Positions 1 through 10,556 of a DNA stretch of 64,000 bases are shown one piece after another. The translations under genes were made by a program, and so were the position numbers. The notes below the pieces were generated by a model. The model was not told the DNA's origin. It searched no databases and saw only the letters and a list, made by a program, of their open reading frames with translations. Origin of the DNA: Corynebacterium minutissimum (GTDB lineage Bacteria > Actinomycetota > Actinomycetes > Mycobacteriales > Mycobacteriaceae); the NCBI RefSeq assembly GCF_000988205.1, contig NZ_LAYQ01000022.1:1-64000 (forward strand), written 5' to 3'. How positions within the stretch are numbered: position 1 is the stretch's first letter; each line of letters starts with the position of its first letter.

Positions 1-127
1 CCACTGGAGCTGGTACAAGTCCATCCCCGATGCCGTGATCTCCGAGTCAATCCTCAACCGACTCGTCTCCGGCGCCGAGATCATCACACTCGAAGGACCA
101 AACATGCGCCTCACCACCAACGCATAA
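1..127 (+). CDS. istB: IS21-family helper ATPase IstB, C-terminal fragment
   Basis: Reading from base 2, 41 codons run to a TAA at 125-127. The peptide has the pattern W-Y-K-S-I-P-D-A-V-I-S-E-S-I-L-N-R-L-V, then a short hydrophilic tail. That is how IstB proteins end: an (F/W)-D/P-D-x-V-(I/A)-x-S-x-L-x-R-L stretch just before the stop. IstB is the AAA+ helper that assists the IstA transposase of IS21 elements. The P-loop part lies outside the window, so this is partial because of the window edge. The phased repeats directly downstream fit the right end of an IS21 element. Confidence 0.7.
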   Translation, partial: HWSWYKSIPDAVISESILNRLVSGAEIITLEGPNMRLTTNA

Positions 128-154
128 CCACCAACAACGCCTGAGTGAGACACC

Positions 155-204
155 GCTACCGGATACTCACTCAGGCGCTACCAGATACTCACCACACCGC
201 TACC
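155..204 (+). repeat. 22-bp phased terminal repeats of the IS element
   Basis: GCTACC-(G/A)GATACTCAC occurs at 155-170 and 177-192, and a third GCTACC at 199-204. The copies start exactly 22 bp apart, about two helical turns. IS21 ends are known to carry multiple transposase-binding repeats, and these look like them. Confidence 0.5.
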
Positions 205-211
205 ATTTCAG

Positions 212-745
<534 letters not shown>

Positions 746-820
746 TGGAGGGAATGACGGGAATCGAACCCGCGTCTTCAGCTTGGAAGGCTGAGGTATT
801 AGCCACTATACGACATTCCC
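746..820 (-). tRNA. tRNA-Gly (anticodon TCC)
   Basis: On the minus strand the sequence starts GGGAATG and ends CATTCCC-T-CCA, a perfect 7-bp acceptor stem with an encoded CCA end. The anticodon loop is CTTCCAA inside the stem CAGC/GCTG, giving anticodon TCC. The T arm carries GGTTCGATTCC. Length is 75 nt including CCA. Confidence 0.95.
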
Positions 821-1022
821 ACAACCGACGATCTTCAACTTTCAAAGCTCCGACTGTGAAAGCCTTGCGCTTGAAAGCCAATGAATCGGCGTGCGCACTA
901 CTTTAGCGCACGCGGGCGCTGAAAGGAAAATGGGAACTAGAAAGGGGCCAAGGGCGTTAGTTTGGGTAGGTAGACAATTACAACAACACACAATTCGACT
1001 CTGAGATGAAAGTGGTGCTTTC

Positions 1023-1841
1023 GTGGGCTCAGTATTGCTCCTTGTCCTCGTCGTCGGTGGCGGCGCCTGGTTCCTTTCTTCGCGCAACGGGAAGAAGCAG
1101 CAAGAGCTGCGAGAATCCCAGCGTTTTGAGGATGCGATGGCGGATGCGCGCCGCTGGACTGAGCGTTTGGGTGGCCAGGTGATGAACTTGAGCGGTACGG
1201 ATACCGCCTCCCAGCAGGCTATGGCGGATGCCTCTGAGCGTTTTACCGCGGCCAATTCGGCAATTTCCCGCGCCACAACCGTCAAGCAAGCGCACCTAGC
1301 GCGCGAGTCCGCGTTGGAGGGGCTCTATTATGTGGCGGCCGCGCGCGAGATTATGGGCATGGATCCGGGCCCGGAGCTGCCACCGCTGGAGGGCCAGCGC
1401 CAGGCCGGCAAGGTGACGGAGACCCGCACGGTGGAGGCAAACGGGGAGACGCTGACGGCGTCGCCAAGCGCATCTGCAGAAACCCCCAACTACTACCCGG
1501 GTGGTGTCGTGGCTGGACGCCCGGTCCCGGCCGGTTGGTACTCGCGTCCATGGTGGGCTGATGCGCTGACCACCGGCGTGTGGATGGTGGGCTACTCCAT
1601 GATGTTCAACGCGATGTTCGCGGGCATGTCCGGCGTTGGTTACTCCGCCGCAGCCGCAGAAAGCGGTGACTGGGGCGGAGACATGGGCGGCGCCGACGGC
1701 ATGGACCCCGGTGCCATGGATGGTGCCGGAGACATGGGCGCCGGTGACGCCGGGGGAGGCGAGGAAGGCGGCTTCTTCGATGGCCTCTTTGGCGGCGACG
1801 GGGGTGATGGCGGAATGTTTGATTTCGACTTCGACTTCTAG
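1023..1841 (+). CDS. membrane-anchored protein of unknown function with acidic Gly-rich tail
   Basis: This 272-residue protein starts at GTG. Residues 1-19 form one hydrophobic segment (L-L-L-V-L-V-V-G-G-G-A-W-F-L), likely a signal anchor. Residues 20-120 are helical and charged, rich in Ala, Arg and Glu, and could form a coiled coil. After a Pro/Ser/Thr linker there is a second hydrophobic patch near 175-205 (W-M-V-G-Y-S-M-M-F-N-A-M-F-A-G). The last 65 residues are almost only Gly, Asp, Ala, Met and Phe, ending in repeated F-D. Similar proteins in corynebacteria are annotated with a DUF1542-type label, which I recall only loosely. It lies alone between two tRNA genes, and its function is unknown. 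Confidence 0.75.
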   Translation: MGSVLLLVLVVGGGAWFLSSRNGKKQQELRESQRFEDAMADARRWTERLGGQVMNLSGTDTASQQAMADASERFTAANSAISRATTVKQAHLARESALEGLYYVAAAREIMGMDPGPELPPLEGQRQAGKVTETRTVEANGETLTASPSASAETPNYYPGGVVAGRPVPAGWYSRPWWADALTTGVWMVGYSMMFNAMFAGMSGVGYSAAAAESGDWGGDMGGADGMDPGAMDGAGDMGAGDAGGGEEGGFFDGLFGGDGGDGGMFDFDFDF

Positions 1842-1978
1842 CGCTAAAGCTGCCCCTGACGTGGGGAAACAAAGTTTAATTGGGGCCGGTGTTGGGATAG
1901 TCAAGCAGCTATCGGTACACTAGCCCCAGTATGAAGCGCAGCTGCGTGCGGAACTTCCGGGCGCAGAGGCTTTCCATA

Positions 1979-2052
1979 CGGGGCGTGGCGCAGCTTGGTA
2001 GCGCACCTGCTTTGGGAGCAGGGGGTCGCAGGTTCAAATCCTGTCGCCCCGA
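1979..2052 (+). tRNA. tRNA-Pro (anticodon TGG)
   Basis: CGGGGCG at the 5' end pairs with CGCCCCG at 2045-2051, with A as discriminator. The anticodon stem CCTGC/GCAGG encloses TTTGGGA, giving TGG. The T arm is GCAGGTTCAAATCCTGT. CCA is not encoded. A strong hairpin follows at once. Confidence 0.95.
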
Positions 2053-2058
2053 CGTATG

Positions 2059-2084
2059 GGGGCCTGGACACTCATCCAGGCCCC
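2059..2084 (+). terminator. rho-independent terminator after tRNA-Pro
   Basis: GGGGCCTGGA and TCCAGGCCCC form a perfect 10-bp stem with a 6-nt loop, followed by TTAATTT. It sits 6 nt after the tRNA and 41 bases before the tig start. Confidence 0.8.
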
Positions 2085-2125
2085 TTAATTTCATCTTTGA
2101 ACGATCACAATCAGGAGAGTTTCTC

Positions 2126-3484
2126 GTGAAGACCACCGTAGACAAGCTGAGCGATACCCGCGTCAAGCTCACCGTCAACGTTCCGTTCGCTGAGCTGGAC
2201 AAGGAAATCGATCAGGCCTACGCGGCGATCGCGCAGCAGGTTTCCATCCCGGGCTTCCGTAAGGGCAAGGCTCCGCGCCAGCTTATCGACGCCCGCTTTG
2301 GTCGTGGCCCCATCCTCGAGCAGGTAGTCAATGACATGTTGCCGTCCCGCTACGAGCAGGCTGTTACCGAAAACGATCTCAAGGTCATTGGTCAGCCGGA
2401 GATCGACATTGCCAAGCTGGAGGACAACGATTTTGTCGAGTTCACCGCTGAGGTAGATATCCGCCCCGAGTTTGAGGTACCGGACTTCTCCAAGATCTCC
2501 GTTAAGGTGCCGGCGCTGGAGACCTCCGAAGAGGACGTCGACAAGGCGCTTGAGGATCTGGCTTCCCGCTTCGGTGAGCTCAAGGACACCAAGCGCAAGA
2601 TGAAGACCGGTGACTACGCCATCATCGACATCACCACTGAGGTTGATGGCACCAAGCTCGATGAGGCTTCCCACGAGGGTATGACCTACCGCATCGGTGA
2701 CGACAACCTGATTAAGGGTCTCGATACCGCACTGCGCGGCATGAAGACCGATGAGGACAACGAGTTCACCACCACCATCCAGTCCGGTGAGCACGAGGGC
2801 GACGAGGCCACCGTGAAGGTCCACGTCCAGCAGACCAAGGAGCGCAAGCTGCCGGATCTCGACGACGAGTTCGCACAGATGGCCTCCGAGTTTGACACCA
2901 TCGACGAGCTGCGTGAGGACACTAAGACCCGCGTCGAAGAGTCCAAGAAGTCCGAGCAGGCTGCCGCCATCCGCGATGAGGTCCTGAAGGCCGCTCTGGC
3001 AGAGGTTTCCTTCGAGCTGCCGTCCTCCATCGTTGATGAGCAGGTTCACGCTCAGCTGCACCAGGTCATGGGTCAGCTGGCTCACGACGAGAAGGCTCTG
3101 GCCCAGCTGCTTGAGGCACAGGGCACGACCCGCGAGGAGTTCGACGCTGATGCTCGCAAGTCCGCTGAGGAATCCGTTCGCACCCAGCTCTTCCTCGACG
3201 CCCTGGCTGAGATCGAGGAGCCGGAGGTGTCCCAGCAGGAGCTGACCGACCACATCCTGTTCACCGCGCAGTCTTACGGCATGGACCCGAACCAGTTCAT
3301 CCAGCAGCTGCAGTCCAGCAACCAGCTGGGCAACCTGTTCTCTGACGTTCGCCGCGGCAAGGCCCTGGCAACGGCTATCTGCCGCGCCGAGGTTACCGAC
3401 GAGGCCGGCAACAAGGTTGACGTTGACCAGTACTTCGGTGAGATCGAAGAAGAGGACGCTGCTGAAGCTTCCGAGGAGAAGTAA
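2126..3484 (+). CDS. tig: trigger factor (ribosome-associated chaperone and prolyl isomerase)
   Basis: Trigger factor binds the ribosome exit tunnel and shields nascent chains. I start it at GTG 2126, behind AGGAGAG at 2113-2119, which gives 452 residues, the usual length. The ribosome-docking signature G-F-R-K-G-K-A-P lies at residues 43-50. The FKBP-type isomerase domain follows at about 160-245 (G-D-Y-A-I-I-D, then D-D-N-L-I-K-G-L-D). The C-terminal helical substrate-binding arms end in a run of acidic residues. In-frame codons upstream of 2126 would run through tRNA-Pro and are not coding. A terminator follows. clpP1P2, its usual neighbour, is displaced 5.7 kb away by the nrd block. Confidence 0.96.
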   Translation: MKTTVDKLSDTRVKLTVNVPFAELDKEIDQAYAAIAQQVSIPGFRKGKAPRQLIDARFGRGPILEQVVNDMLPSRYEQAVTENDLKVIGQPEIDIAKLEDNDFVEFTAEVDIRPEFEVPDFSKISVKVPALETSEEDVDKALEDLASRFGELKDTKRKMKTGDYAIIDITTEVDGTKLDEASHEGMTYRIGDDNLIKGLDTALRGMKTDEDNEFTTTIQSGEHEGDEATVKVHVQQTKERKLPDLDDEFAQMASEFDTIDELREDTKTRVEESKKSEQAAAIRDEVLKAALAEVSFELPSSIVDEQVHAQLHQVMGQLAHDEKALAQLLEAQGTTREEFDADARKSAEESVRTQLFLDALAEIEEPEVSQQELTDHILFTAQSYGMDPNQFIQQLQSSNQLGNLFSDVRRGKALATAICRAEVTDEAGNKVDVDQYFGEIEEEDAAEASEEK

Positions 3485-3535
3485 TCTCCCGCTTGTAATG
3501 TGCCGCTGCCACATGTGTGGTGGCGTGCGCGCGTG

Positions 3536-3582
3536 AAACCCCGGATTCAGGTAACTCAAGGATGAGCCTGAATCCGGGGTTT
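3536..3582 (+). terminator. terminator of tig
   Basis: AAACCCCGGATTCAGG at 3536-3551 pairs perfectly with its complement at 3567-3582, with a 15-nt loop and TTTT at the 3' end. The reverse strand also has A/T flanks, so it may work in both directions for the convergent genes. Confidence 0.85.
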
Positions 3583-3593
3583 TGTCATTGTGA

Positions 3594-3632
3594 ACGCCCT
3601 CTAGGAGTCTTTGAGTACTTTGTAGAGGGCGT
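3594..3632. repeat. inverted repeat downstream of the FMN reductase gene
   Basis: ACGCCCTCTA (3594-3603) and TAGAGGGCGT (3623-3632) are perfect complements around a 19-nt loop. It lies about 25 bp beyond the stop of the minus-strand operon. No T run follows on that strand, so it may be a weak terminator or a 3'-end stabiliser. Confidence 0.45.
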
Positions 3633-3656
3633 GATGGGTGTTGGCTAGGGATATCG

Positions 3657-4238
3657 CTAGCCGTTCGTGGCTCTACAGGCCTCGTCGGTTAGCTGCAGGA
3701 AGCGCATGACGTAATCCTTGACAAAGTCTGCGGTGCGTTGATTGAGATGTCCGGACTCTTCGAAAAGGGTGGGGGATTGGCCCAGAAATACTTCGGGCTG
3801 ACCAGGGAGCGGCATATCGAAGTAGGACAGGGCGAGGCGAAGGTTCTTCTGTGAACTGTAGCCGCCCATGCGGCCTACAGAGTGGCTAATGATACCTGCG
3901 GGAAGGTTCTTCCACGCCACATCTGAGTTGGGCTTAGAGCCGATGTCCACTGCGTTCTTGAGGCAGGCAGGGATAGTGCGGTTGTTCTCTGGCGTAATGA
4001 AGAGGATCCCGCTCGAGTTCTTGATGGTCTCGCGAAAGGTGGTGTACTCAGCCGGAGTGGGCTTGTCCGTGACGGCGGGGTCATCGTAGTCGAAGTCATA
4101 GAGCGGCAAGTCACGGATTTCCACGATGTTTGCCTCGTAGTCTTCAGGGATCATCGTGAGCACCTCGTGTGCAATCTTGCGTGCAAATGACTCTTGGCGC
4201 AGGCTGCCGACGATAACGCTGATACGTGGGGTGGTCAT
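3657..4238 (-). CDS. NAD(P)H-dependent FMN reductase
   Basis: This 193-residue flavodoxin-fold protein belongs to the NADPH-dependent FMN reductase / quinone reductase family. The N-terminal V-G-S-L-R-Q-E-S-F-A-R-K (11-22) is the FMN-phosphate loop. L-P-L-Y-D-F-D (44-50) and F-I-T-P-E-N-N-R-T-I-P-A-C-L-K-N-A-V-D (79-97) are the family's active-site segments. It is the last gene of the minus-strand run nrdI-nrdE-nrdF-small ORF, 39 bp after the small ORF, so it is probably cotranscribed. A role in reducing the NrdI flavin is attractive but is inference; a stress quinone reductase is the alternative. Confidence 0.85.
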   Translation of the reverse strand: MTTPRISVIVGSLRQESFARKIAHEVLTMIPEDYEANIVEIRDLPLYDFDYDDPAVTDKPTPAEYTTFRETIKNSSGILFITPENNRTIPACLKNAVDIGSKPNSDVAWKNLPAGIISHSVGRMGGYSSQKNLRLALSYFDMPLPGQPEVFLGQSPTLFEESGHLNQRTADFVKDYVMRFLQLTDEACRATNG

Positions 4239-4277
4239 GGTAAACCTTCTTTCTTAGTTGGGTGTAGGGAGACGTGG

Positions 4278-5610
<1,333 letters not shown>

Positions 5611-7806
5611 CTACAAAGCACAGGAGACGCAGCCTTCGACCTCGGTTCCTTGGAGCGCGGATTGGCGTAAACGGATGTAGTAGAGGGTCTTGATTCCGGC
5701 TTTCCAGGCATAGATTTGTGCCTTGTTGATGTCCCGCGTGGTGGTATCAGCGGTAAAGAACAAGGTCAGGGAAAGTCCTTGGTCCACGTGTTGGGTGGCC
5801 ATGGCGTAGGTGTCGATGATTTTTTTGTATCCCACGGCGTAGGAGTCATCGAAATACTCCAGGTTGTCGTTGGTCATTTCCGGCGCGGGGTAGTACACGC
5901 GCCCCAAGCGGCCTTCCTTGCGTATTTCAATTTTGGAGGCAATCGGGTGGATGGACGCGGTGGAGTCATTGATGTAGGAAATTGATCCAGTGGGTGGAAC
6001 TGCCTGCAAGTAGGCGTTGTAGATGCCGTCTTGCATCACTTGTTTCTTGAGCCGTAGCCAATCCTCGCGTTGAGGAATCTGCACGCCTGCTTCATGGAAG
6101 AGCTGTTTTACGTGTTCAGTGGCTGGCACCCAGTCTTGGTCGATGTATTTGTCAAAGTAGGCGCCAGTGGCATAGGTGGATTCTTCGAAGCCTGTGAATC
6201 GTTGACCTTTTTCAACCGCGAGTGCATGGGATGCGCGGAGCGCATGGTAGGTCACCGTGAGGAAATAGATATTTGTAAAGTCCAGTGCCTCGGCGCAGCC
6301 ATAAGGAATACGCTGTGAAGCAAGGAAGCCGTGGAGATTCATTTGGCCCAGACCAATGGCATGCATGGAGGCATTTCCGTGAGCGATGGAAGGAACAGCT
6401 TCGATATTCGTCAGGTCTGAAACCTTCGTGAGGGCTCGCACTGCGGTTTCGACGGTCTCCCCAAAGTCCGGTGATTCAAAAGCTTTCGCAATGTTGAGCG
6501 AACCTAGATTGCAGGAAATATCCTGGCCAACGGTGGTGTAGTCACCCGAGGCTCCGTAGGTCGATGGCGTGTTGACCTGGAGGATTTCACTACACAGGTT
6601 GGACATATTGATATGTCCTTTGAGGGGATTAGCGCGGTTGACCGTATCCTCAAAGAGGATGTAGGGGTATCCGGATTCAAACTGAAGCTCAGCCAGCGTG
6701 GTGAAAAACTCGCGGGCCTTAATGGTCGTGTGAGAGATTCGCGGATTGGCAACCAACTCGTCGTAGTACTCGGTGATGGACATGTCAGACATGGCTACGC
6801 CGTACTCGTGAGCGATGTCATACGGGCTAAAAAGATGCATATCCTTGTTCTCTTTGGCCAGCCGGAAGGTTATATCTGGAATAACAACCCCCAGCGAAAG
6901 AGTCTTAATGCGGACTTTCTCATCGGCATTTTCCCGCTTGGTATCCAGAAAGCGAAGAATATCTGGATGGTGCGCATGCAGGTAGACGGCTCCAGCGCCC
7001 TGCCGGGCGCCCAATTGGTTGGCATAGCTGAAGCTATCTTCGAGAATTTTCATGACTGGGACTACGCCGGAAGCCTGGTTCTCAATCTTTTTGATCGGGG
7101 CTCCGGATTCGCGCAGATTGCTCAGCAACAAGGCCACTCCACCACCGCGCTTTGATAGTTGCAGTGCAGAGTTCACGCTGCGGCCAATGCTCTCCAGATT
7201 GTCTTCGATTCGCAGAAGGAAGCAGGAGACCATTTCGCCGCGCTGGGCTTTGCCTGCGTTGAGAAAAGTAGGGGTGGCGGGCTGGAAGCGTCCGGTCATG
7301 ATGTCATCCACCAGCTTTTCTGCGAGCTCTTCGTCGCCCTGTGCAAGGTATAAAGCTGTGGTGGCGACACGTTCTTCGTAGCCTTCTAGGAATCGGGAGC
7401 CATCAAAGGTTTTCAGTGCATATGAAGTAAAGAACTTAAATGCGCCGAGGAAGGTGCGGAACTGGTGCTTAGCTCGATGAGCTCTGTCATACATGGCGCA
7501 CAGAAAGGCGTCATCATAAAGCTCAAGGAAATCCCGCTCGTAGTACTCGTTATCAACCAACCATTCCAAGCGTTGCTTGGTGGAATCGAACTGATGCATG
7601 CGGGGAGCGACATGGTGCGTGACATAGTCTTGTGCTGCCTGAATGTCCTTGTCAAACTGGATTTTTCCAGAAGCGTCGAACAAGTTCAGCTGCGCGTTGA
7701 GTGCGTGGTAGCTCTTGCGCTTGCCGACACCGCCGGCATTGTCTGCTGAAGCGGTGCGGAGCGTAGTGCCATGAGGTTGTGTGGGGGTGGCATCGAGAGG
7801 CCACAT
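5611..7806 (-). CDS. nrdE: ribonucleoside-diphosphate reductase large subunit NrdE
   Basis: NrdE reduces ribonucleoside diphosphates to deoxy forms using a radical passed from NrdF. I start it at ATG 7806, behind GGAAG six bases upstream, giving 731 residues; an ATG at 7845 is possible but has no clear ribosome site. Visible landmarks are [14 protein letters not shown] near residue 200 with an active-site Cys, N-L-C-S-E-I near 380, [12 protein letters not shown] near 590, and the C-terminal E-G-C-V-S-C-A-L whose Cys pair is re-reduced by a glutaredoxin-like partner. nrdI lies 50 bp upstream and nrdF 51 bp downstream. No nrdH is present in this operon. Confidence 0.93.
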   Translation of the reverse strand: MWPLDATPTQPHGTTLRTASADNAGGVGKRKSYHALNAQLNLFDASGKIQFDKDIQAAQDYVTHHVAPRMHQFDSTKQRLEWLVDNEYYERDFLELYDDAFLCAMYDRAHRAKHQFRTFLGAFKFFTSYALKTFDGSRFLEGYEERVATTALYLAQGDEELAEKLVDDIMTGRFQPATPTFLNAGKAQRGEMVSCFLLRIEDNLESIGRSVNSALQLSKRGGGVALLLSNLRESGAPIKKIENQASGVVPVMKILEDSFSYANQLGARQGAGAVYLHAHHPDILRFLDTKRENADEKVRIKTLSLGVVIPDITFRLAKENKDMHLFSPYDIAHEYGVAMSDMSITEYYDELVANPRISHTTIKAREFFTTLAELQFESGYPYILFEDTVNRANPLKGHINMSNLCSEILQVNTPSTYGASGDYTTVGQDISCNLGSLNIAKAFESPDFGETVETAVRALTKVSDLTNIEAVPSIAHGNASMHAIGLGQMNLHGFLASQRIPYGCAEALDFTNIYFLTVTYHALRASHALAVEKGQRFTGFEESTYATGAYFDKYIDQDWVPATEHVKQLFHEAGVQIPQREDWLRLKKQVMQDGIYNAYLQAVPPTGSISYINDSTASIHPIASKIEIRKEGRLGRVYYPAPEMTNDNLEYFDDSYAVGYKKIIDTYAMATQHVDQGLSLTLFFTADTTTRDINKAQIYAWKAGIKTLYYIRLRQSALQGTEVEGCVSCAL

Positions 7807-7856
7807 TGTGTCTTCCAATCTGTGTGATGCGGATGGGTTCTTCATCTTGCGGGGGA

Positions 7857-8294
7857 TTAATGGGGTGTCATCGTTAGCTGCTTTTGCTGCTCCCAAAACT
7901 TCTGAAGGCCCTGCTTTACGGCGGCGATGTCCTTCTGTGTGCCGAGAAGCTCGAAGTGATACAGCTCCGGTACGTGGCACTTGGCGGAAATGATGCGTCC
8001 GGCGACGCAGTAAGCACTTCCGAAGTTGGTATTCCCTGAGGTAATAACGCCCCGGATAAAGGAGCGGTTGATTGGGTCATTGAGGAAGTCGATGACCTGT
8101 TTGGGGACTGCGCGTTTGAGCGAGCCTCCGCCGTAGGTGGGAACGATGAGTACGTACGGGTGTGAAACCTGGATCATCCCGGTTTTCTTGGGGCGCAGCG
8201 GAATGCGCACCGCGGGTCTATCTAAGCGTTCGACGAATCTTTTTGTGTTTTCTGAAACGCTAGAAAAATACACCAAATCTGGTGAGTCTGACAT
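7857..8294 (-). CDS. nrdI: NrdI flavodoxin-like activator of class I ribonucleotide reductase
   Basis: NrdI is an FMN protein that makes superoxide or peroxide from O2 to activate its NrdF partner. I start at ATG 8294, behind AGGAT; an upstream ATG at 8324 has no ribosome site. The 145 residues fit the family. Key segments are [13 protein letters not shown] (8-20, phosphate loop), V-P-T-Y-G-G-G-S near 55, and [11 protein letters not shown] near 88-98, the FMN-side loops. In class Ie systems NrdI is needed once to hydroxylate the NrdF tyrosine, which fits the QSK NrdF encoded downstream. Confidence 0.92.
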   Translation of the reverse strand: MSDSPDLVYFSSVSENTKRFVERLDRPAVRIPLRPKKTGMIQVSHPYVLIVPTYGGGSLKRAVPKQVIDFLNDPINRSFIRGVITSGNTNFGSAYCVAGRIISAKCHVPELYHFELLGTQKDIAAVKQGLQKFWEQQKQLTMTPH

Positions 8295-8348
8295 AGCAAT
8301 CCTGCTCATCCTGGCCTTAGCCATAAGTGGGATAGGTGATATTCGAAA

Positions 8349-8394
8349 AGACTAACTACGCAATGGCGTAGTTGCAACTACGGCCCAACGTAGT
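8349..8394 (-). promoter_or_regulatory. nrdIEF promoter with three overlapping palindromes
   Basis: On the minus strand TTGCAA (8377-8372), a 17-bp spacer and TAGTCT (8354-8349) form a sigma-A-type promoter upstream of nrdI. ACTACG-N6-CGTAGT occurs twice (8355-8372 and 8377-8394), and the 16-bp CGTAGTTG/CAACTACG palindrome between them (8367-8382) covers the -35. One N6 palindrome is exactly the spacer. The copies are 22 bp apart, two helical turns. It reads as a repressor operator for an unknown factor. Confidence 0.6.
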
Positions 8395-8439
8395 TTTGAA
8401 AAGGGCAGGTGAGAGTAGGATTAATGCAAAGGGGAAGGT

Positions 8440-9120
8440 CTAACGGCTGTGGTGTGCTACAAACACTGCGTCGGTAGCTGGGCGTCCAAGCACTACCCAC
8501 TGAGTGCTGCCGGCCACCTGTATTTCGAGAGAATCTGAAAAGGGAGCTCCCTCGCGCGTGCTAAGAACAGCCCCTGTGACAATGCCGCGCTCTTCAAGGA
8601 ACTTCAGCAGTTGTGGGTCGGAATCAGAAATGCGTTCCACGGTCACTTGCGGTTGTGCACCGCTGTCGGTGAGACGGTGCGCACTGGGGATTGTGATCTG
8701 TCCATCAACCGTAGGGATAGGATCGCCGTGCGGATCCCTAGTGGGGTAATTAAGGAACTTATCTACACGTTCTATGAGCATGTCGGACACCGCGTGTTCG
8801 AGATTTTCGGCTTCATTATGGACTTCGTCCCACGTGTAGTCCAATGCTTGAACCAAAAAAGACTCAAGCAATCGGTGGCGGCGCACCATGACCAATGCGT
8901 ACTGCCTGCCAAGTTCGGTTAACTCCACAGAGCCATAGGGCGTGTGTGACACGAGCCCTTGCTTCGACATTTTGCGCACTGCATCGGAAACCGAGGAGAG
9001 CTTGAGTCCCAACTGTGCCGCAATAAGTGTGGCGGTAACGGGCTCGGATGACCATTCCTTTAGCCCCCAGATAGCTTTCAAATAGTTCTGGGTACTGGTG
9101 GACAGCTCGGAAACAGACAT
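8440..9120 (-). CDS. mntR: DtxR-family metal-dependent regulator, MntR-like
   Basis: The 226-residue protein has the DtxR layout: winged helix 10-75 (recognition part near L-S-S-V-S-D-A-V-R-K, 41-50), dimerisation and metal helices 76-135, and a C-terminal SH3-like domain. Aligning with DtxR, the ligands are His82, Glu86, His101, Glu108 and His109. The position of DtxR Cys102 is Glu105, as in manganese-sensing MntR rather than the iron sensor DtxR. The position of DtxR Met10 is Asn12, which differs from both. So manganese sensing is inferred, not certain. It lies upstream of nrdIEF on the same strand and opposite clpP1, with a 145-bp gap before nrdI. Confidence 0.85.
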   Translation of the reverse strand: MSVSELSTSTQNYLKAIWGLKEWSSEPVTATLIAAQLGLKLSSVSDAVRKMSKQGLVSHTPYGSVELTELGRQYALVMVRRHRLLESFLVQALDYTWDEVHNEAENLEHAVSDMLIERVDKFLNYPTRDPHGDPIPTVDGQITIPSAHRLTDSGAQPQVTVERISDSDPQLLKFLEERGIVTGAVLSTREGAPFSDSLEIQVAGSTQWVVLGRPATDAVFVAHHSR

Positions 9121-9148
9121 GAGTAAATGTTAACCCAGCTTCCGTATG

Positions 9149-9159
9149 CGCCTTTGGCG
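9149..9159 (+). promoter_or_regulatory. putative ClgR operator upstream of clpP1
   Basis: CGCCTTTGGCG is a palindrome matching the CGC-N5-GCG core bound by ClgR, the activator of corynebacterial clp genes. It lies 110 bp before the clpP1 start and 43 bp before a possible SigH -35 element. The flanking bases match the consensus only in part. Confidence 0.45.
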
Positions 9160-9201
9160 CTGCGCCCCAACGCTCATAGCGAACAGAGGCCAAGTTTGAG
9201 A

Positions 9202-9227
9202 GGAATGCCGGTAAGGTGGGGCCAGTT
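9202..9227 (+). promoter_or_regulatory. putative SigH-type promoter of clpP1P2
   Basis: GGAA (9202-9205) and GTT (9225-9227) are separated by 19 bp, matching the GGAA/GTT pattern of the heat- and oxidative-stress sigma factor SigH. In corynebacteria clpP1P2 is known to be controlled by SigH and ClgR, so the location is right. The predicted start would leave a leader of about 25 nt. Confidence 0.45.
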
Positions 9228-9258
9228 AAAGCATTCTTCACTTGAAGGAGAACCACTA

Positions 9259-9858
9259 ATGTCTGAGAAGATTTCAATGAACTCGTCGTCTACGGGTATG
9301 AATCTGAGCGATAGCGTGTATGAGCGCCTGTTGCGCGAGCGCATTATCTTCCTGGGAACCCAGGTCGATGATGAGATTGCGAACAAGCTCTGCGCCCAGA
9401 TCCTCCTGCTGTCTGCCGAGGACCCCACTCGCGACATTTCGCTTTACATCAACTCTCCGGGTGGCTCTGTCACCGCGGGCATGGCCATTTACGACACGAT
9501 GAAGTACTCGCCGTGCGATGTGGCTACCTATGGCATGGGCCTGGCTGCTTCGATGGGCCAGTTCCTGCTGTCCGGCGGCACCAAGGGCAAGCGCTACGCG
9601 CTGCCGCACGCGCGCATCATGATGCACCAGCCTTCCGCTGGTGTGGGTGGTACCGCCGCAGACATCGCCATCCAGGCCGAGCAGTTCGCGCAGACCAAGC
9701 GTGAGATGGCTGAGCTCATCGCTGAGCACACCGGCCAGACCTTCGAGCAAATCACCAAGGATTCGGACCGCGACCGCTGGTTCACCGCCCAGCAGGCCAA
9801 GGAATACGGCATCGTCGACCACGTCATCGAGTCCGTCAACGGTCCTATCACCAACTAG
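9259..9858 (+). CDS. clpP1: ATP-dependent Clp protease proteolytic subunit 1
   Basis: ClpP subunits form the proteolytic barrel that works with ClpX or ClpC. I start at ATG 9259, eight bases after GAAGGAG, giving 199 residues. The catalytic triad is visible: Ser98 in G-L-A-A-S-M-G, His123 in I-M-M-H-Q-P, and Asp172 in D-S-D-R-D-R-W. I-N-S-P-G-G-S at 64-70 is the oxyanion strand. clpP2 follows after 21 bp. In actinobacteria ClpP1 and ClpP2 form one mixed tetradecamer. Confidence 0.96.
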   Translation: MSEKISMNSSSTGMNLSDSVYERLLRERIIFLGTQVDDEIANKLCAQILLLSAEDPTRDISLYINSPGGSVTAGMAIYDTMKYSPCDVATYGMGLAASMGQFLLSGGTKGKRYALPHARIMMHQPSAGVGGTAADIAIQAEQFAQTKREMAELIAEHTGQTFEQITKDSDRDRWFTAQQAKEYGIVDHVIESVNGPITN

Positions 9859-9879
9859 GGAACAAGGAGCTTTATCACT

Positions 9880-10503
9880 ATGTCTAACCTTCAGATGCCT
9901 TCTTCCCGCTACGTTCTGCCGGAGTTTATTGAGCAGAACGCACAGGGATCGAAGACCACCAACCCGTATTCCAAGCTCTTTGAAGAGCGCATCATCTTCC
10001 TGGGCACCCAAGTCGATGACACCTCCGCCAACGACATCATGGCGCAGCTGCTGGTCCTAGAGTCCCAGGATCCGGACCGCGACATTACGATGTACATCAA
10101 CTCCCCGGGTGGCTCCTTCACCGCGTTGATGGCCATCTACGACACCATGCGCTACGTGCGTCCGGACGTGCAGACCGTGTGCCTGGGCCAGGCTGCCTCC
10201 GCAGCGGCCGTTCTGCTGGCTGCCGGTGCTCCGGGCAAGCGCGCCGCTCTGCCGAACTCCCGCGTGCTGATCCACCAGCCGCGTACGCAGGGCACGCAGG
10301 GCCAGGTCTCGGACCTGGAGATCGAGGCCAACGAGATCGAGCGCATGCGCCGCCTCATGGAGGAGACCCTGGCTGAGCACACCGGCCGCACCGCCGAGCA
10401 GGTGCGCAGCGATACCGACCGCGACAAGATCCTCACCGCGCAGGAAGCTGTCGAGTACGGTCTCATCGATACCGTCTTTGATTACCGCAAGCTCAATGCC
10501 TAA
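9880..10503 (+). CDS. clpP2: ATP-dependent Clp protease proteolytic subunit 2
   Basis: Second ClpP paralogue of the pair, 207 residues, starting 21 bp after clpP1. Ser107 lies in G-Q-A-A-S-A-A and His132 in V-L-I-H-Q-P; the Asp is in D-T-D-R-D-K-I. Its N-terminus is about nine residues longer than that of ClpP1, as is usual for the propeptide-bearing partner. A strong terminator ends the operon 11 bp later. Confidence 0.96.
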   Translation: MSNLQMPSSRYVLPEFIEQNAQGSKTTNPYSKLFEERIIFLGTQVDDTSANDIMAQLLVLESQDPDRDITMYINSPGGSFTALMAIYDTMRYVRPDVQTVCLGQAASAAAVLLAAGAPGKRAALPNSRVLIHQPRTQGTQGQVSDLEIEANEIERMRRLMEETLAEHTGRTAEQVRSDTDRDKILTAQEAVEYGLIDTVFDYRKLNA

Positions 10504-10511
10504 GTGAGCAA

Positions 10512-10552
10512 GACTAAAGCCCCGCTGTCTAGTAGATAGCGGGGCTTTAGTC
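10512..10552 (+). terminator. terminator of clpP1P2
   Basis: GACTAAAGCCCCGCT (10512-10526) pairs with AGCGGGGCTTTAGTC (10538-10552) around an 11-nt loop. It is symmetric enough to act for the convergent dehydrogenase gene as well. Confidence 0.8.
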
Positions 10553-10556
10553 GTGA

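Larger units (their letters stand above)
1..205 (+). mobile_element. right end of an IS21-family insertion sequence
   Basis: The end of an IstB-like reading frame is followed by about 75 bases of non-coding DNA carrying short phased repeats, the usual anatomy of an IS21 terminus. The left part with istA is outside the window. The exact outer boundary and any target duplication cannot be fixed from one end. Confidence 0.55.

Noticed and set aside
8355-8394. Reading the nrdI upstream palindromes as NrdR boxes
   Set aside because: The known NrdR box is a 16-bp AT-rich palindrome around CwATATwG. The core here is ACTACG/CGTAGT with unrelated centres, so I leave the regulator open.
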